Source: Vanessa cardui
Lineage: Eukaryota; Arthropoda; Insecta; Lepidoptera; Nymphalidae
Direction: 5' to 3'
NCBI RefSeq assembly: GCF_905220365.1
Contig: NC_061154.1
Coordinates: 12,338,001 to 12,402,000, forward strand
Length of the DNA stretch: 64,000 bases
The notes under the pieces are model-generated. The model was given only the letters and a program-made list of their open reading frames with translations, made no database searches and was not told the origin of the DNA. Within the stretch, counting starts at the first letter, position 1; every line of letters starts with the position of its first letter. A program made the position numbers and the translations under genes. Below are positions 60,992 to 64,000 of the stretch, in pieces.

Positions 60992-62554
60992 GTGAGTACA
61001 TTACACTGAGATAAATAATAATAATAACCTTATTAAAAACAGTAGCGTGCTTTCTATAGAAATATTTCATACCTTGCATTAATTAGTTTGTAGTGTAGAA
61101 TACTTGCACGCCATGTTTTATTAAGCAGTACAAATCGGAATTTATTTTAAATGGAAAATATAACGAATTTTGTTACAAATTTGAGTTCTGATAGCATATT
61201 TATCGCTTTCTAATTATTTCTCGTGATAGAAATTCCAAACGTTAATTGCAAGGCAAGTTAAACGACCTTCTATAATTCATTTTACGAATTTCAAAAGCCA
61301 TTTACGTATATCTAACGTTTATCGTAAGGTTTGTTTACATACGAACTCATGATATTATATTGAGTTATTTAATTAAGCTTTACATTAACAAATATAAAAT
61401 ATATTGGTTATTATTTAAATGTTTCAATTTTGTTTTCATTTCGCGTGTATTTGCGATGTATAGATCGTAATTAATTATTTGGATAACATTATTTCTTAAA
61501 ATTTCGCATGATTTTTTTAGTGAGCAAAATTTATATTAAAGAAAAAAGTCACGTATTATTTTAACAGTACACGCGATTAGAATACAAAGAGAGAGAGAAT
61601 TATAATTTAAAGAAGTACATAAAAGATACCAAACAATTATAGTAGAAATACGGTTTTATTAATTATAAGGCGGTGTCTTAAAGAGATAATTGCTTTTTAA
61701 GATTTGATGTGCGAGCCGTTGGTACGGACTTGTACTGAGTTTTTGCTGTTTCTCATTTATTTTACTATTTTATATCTAAAATTTAAACATGCTTTAAAAT
61801 AGTGACTGATTTATGAGGATTTTCGTCACTATGCAGGCAAACGTCGTCTTCAGATAGTAAACATAAAAAAAATATTATTCAAAATATTCGATACAAAGTA
61901 ATTAATTATTTTGCAATTACTTGTCAGCAATTAATATTGTAAAGACTTCTACTTGATTGCCCTTCAAAATAAAATCTTAACTATATTAATTACTACTTAA
62001 AACATGTCATGTATTTTAATGAATCGCCTACTACACTGATATACACCAGATAGATATACACCGATGGATGGCGCTTAGAATTTAGCGCCGATCTGTTCGA
62101 GATCGCATCAAAAGATAATCGTTCTCGCTCTCCACTCAATGGAGCTAAATACCAGGAAATTAATATTCAAGCGTTGATAATCAAAATTTAATATGCGTTC
62201 TCTTCGCCTAATTTTATGTGTTATTTTAAGAAAAGAAACTAAGTATATATCCTCTTTGAAGAAAATTAATGTTCCATATTTAATTTTTATAATCAATACC
62301 AATATTATAAAGAGGTAAAATTTGTTTATATTTAAATCCGAAATTGATGCTCCTTTTTTAATTTTTTTTTTTCTGGTAGGTACTAAGCTATAACATTCCT
62401 GTGTCATTGGAATATACATCACATTTATATCATATCGTTTTCTTTACTAATAAATAGCACCCGACCGAATCCTGGGTGGGTCGTTTATTAATATTTACAT
62501 ATTAATATTTGTGTGGACCTCCACATGTGAATACCTATTCACAGTTGCAATCAA

Positions 62555-62650
62555 TAGCAATTTGCAATCCTATCGGGTTATGAAAGGGAATAAAGAGTGG
62601 ACGTATGTTTGCACATCCGGCGAGATTAGTCTCCCTTGAGGAAAACCAGC
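62555..62650 (+). repeat. SINE body fragment (composite SINE family)
   Basis: ATCCTATCGGGTTATGAAAG, GGAATAAAGAGTGGACG, TGTTTGCACATCCGG and TAGTCTCCCTTGAGG match the 3' half of the SINE at 5517-6312. Confidence 0.55.
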
Positions 62651-63374
62651 ACGCCCGGAGTCTGGGGACATCACGTTAATGTATTATGTAGATTGCACAA
62701 TTTATATTTAAATCGAGCATTTTATCGTACCTATATCGCAGTATATTATTCTAAATATATACCATATTAATTAGCGACTCTTTTGTCTGTATGTCAGTCT
62801 GTCATTGCATCTGTTTTATTACTGATAAGACTAGACTATTTGTTTTGACTGTAATCCCTAATTTACTGGTAATAAGTAGTTTTCGTTAACGTATAGAACC
62901 AGACAGCGATGAAACTTTTACGTAACGAATTCTATTATTTACTGAAAATACTTTAAATTATTAACAAAAGAATAAATATAACAAATATATTTAATTTATT
63001 TGATTAGATCGCGACACAGTCCAGACAATATATAGAAAAGTATAGACAATAAGATCTACAAATCTTACATACAAAGAAAGAATTTTCATATCCGGTAAAG
63101 AGATCCCGAGTATCCCTTAAATTAAAGGGAACATATTTTTAAAACTATTCCACTAAGGGGAGTAAGATGTGTGGAGTGACAGGGCTGGGTAGAATACGAA
63201 ATGAGTAAGAACTTTTAAAGTAGCTGTCGTCATAGGGGACTGATTATGATGATGGGCATGTTATGCGAATAAATGTCATATAACGAAAAGTGTAGGAAGT
63301 AAACTAGAAGAAGTTGACTTAACGGTAACTTGGAAGTAACTCAGGATAAAATTATAAATAGAGGTAGAACGCTA

Positions 63375-63600
63375 AAGGACTTTCCTACCGAGAACGGGCA
63401 AGAAATTCAGTAGCTATTCTTTTTCAACATTTGTAAATGATGATCATGTTTGTAAAATAGATTGTATTATTATTATATGTGTATGTACTATATTTTGCCT
63501 GAAAGTCAACAAGTACTAATTCCACGCTTTTTTATCGTCTGTATAATCTTGTTTTGAAGTATATAGCTTAATAAGAATATGCTTATAAAACCAATTACCA
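63375..63600 (-). repeat. LINE 3'-end remnant with RT C-terminus
   Basis: On the minus strand a frame reading QDYTDDKKAWN then stop precedes the UTR wording also present at 16677-17045. 5'-truncated and tail lost. Confidence 0.7.
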
Positions 63601-63754
63601 ATGATCGATCCAGAGTTGTTTAGTAAAAGGAAATTTCACTTTCCTCAAGCAAAAGCCTGAGTTCTCCGAACTGTCAATTGTTTAATTTGTATTATAAGAG
63701 AAGTTATTAACTATGTGGAAGCTCGTCTGGACAGATAACCAGGAATTATATATA

Positions 63755-63950
63755 TTTTACGGCTATGCAACAGTACTTTGTATATTTGTGTTCGGCTTGA
63801 AGGGTGAGTTAGCCAGTGTAACTACAGACAAATGGAACATAGCATCTGATTCCCTAGTAACAGTGGCGCATAGCTTATAAAATAAATAGTAAAAACTGCA
63901 TGCTATCAGTGTCCATGAGGAAATAGACCGTTTACCAATAAGCTACAAAA
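63755..63950 (+). repeat. Repeat family B copy
   Basis: ACGGCTATGCAACAGTAC, GTTCGGCTTGAAGGGTGAG, TTAGCCAGTGTAACTACAG, AACATAGCATCTGATTCCC. Confidence 0.65.
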
Positions 63951-64000
63951 CAATACAATTAATGTCACCAATGAAAGTAGACCATTAAACACAATTGTTT

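Larger units (their letters stand above)
60992..64000 (+). other. Intron 8, 5' part
   Basis: Begins GTGAGT and runs off the window. 61.0-62.5 kb shows nothing recognisable; repeats follow. Confidence 0.8.

Noticed and set aside
62108..62422. 104-residue minus-strand open frame
   Set aside because: Ile/Lys/Phe-rich chance frame in A+T-rich intron 8.
1..64000. CRISPR array, operon or bacterial features
   Set aside because: No regularly spaced direct repeats, no ribosome binding sites, and clear spliceosomal introns. This is animal nuclear DNA.

Overview
The window is A+T-rich animal nuclear DNA with one spliced protein-coding gene and abundant interspersed repeats. Tails and bodies of the repeats (a tRNA-derived SINE resembling the butterfly Metulj family, Helitron-like elements ending in a GC hairpin plus CTAG, LINE 3' ends with TTTGAT-type tails) point to Lepidoptera, most likely a nymphalid butterfly. 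This is an inference from remembered repeat types; no search was run.

The gene lies on the + strand. Eight coding exons between 15729 and 60991 join in frame, all with GT-AG introns, into the first 404 residues of a SLC7-type cationic amino acid transporter, closest in style to the SLC7A4 (CAT-4-like) branch. The start codon sits just after a good splice acceptor, so at least one 5' untranslated exon lies further upstream. The last exon ends on a donor in phase 1, so the C-terminal part (roughly the last third of a 600-650 residue family member) lies beyond position 64000. Introns are long (14.6, 6.8, 1.3, 13.9, 2.1, 4.7 and 0.64 kb), and nearly everything in them that can be recognised is repeat debris.

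Layout: 1-15.7 kb is upstream DNA with a dense SINE cluster (1.6-5.2 kb) and a composite two-headed SINE (5.5-6.3 kb). 15.7-30.5 kb is the first coding exon and intron 1, with a LINE 3' end, a possible internal TATA promoter at 21.25 kb, several Helitron-like pieces and an 87-bp perfect inverted repeat. 30.5-39 kb holds exons 2-4, with a foldback element at 31.5 kb and a stack of Helitron-like remnants at 32-34 kb. 39-53 kb is intron 4 with a large foldback near 43.2-43.6 kb. 53-61 kb holds exons 5-8, and 61-64 kb is the start of intron 8.

No second gene could be supported. Short open frames elsewhere look like chance frames or repeat fragments. I found no convincing novel biological system. 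The most useful leads are the possible internal promoter, the composite SINE, and the long inverted repeats.
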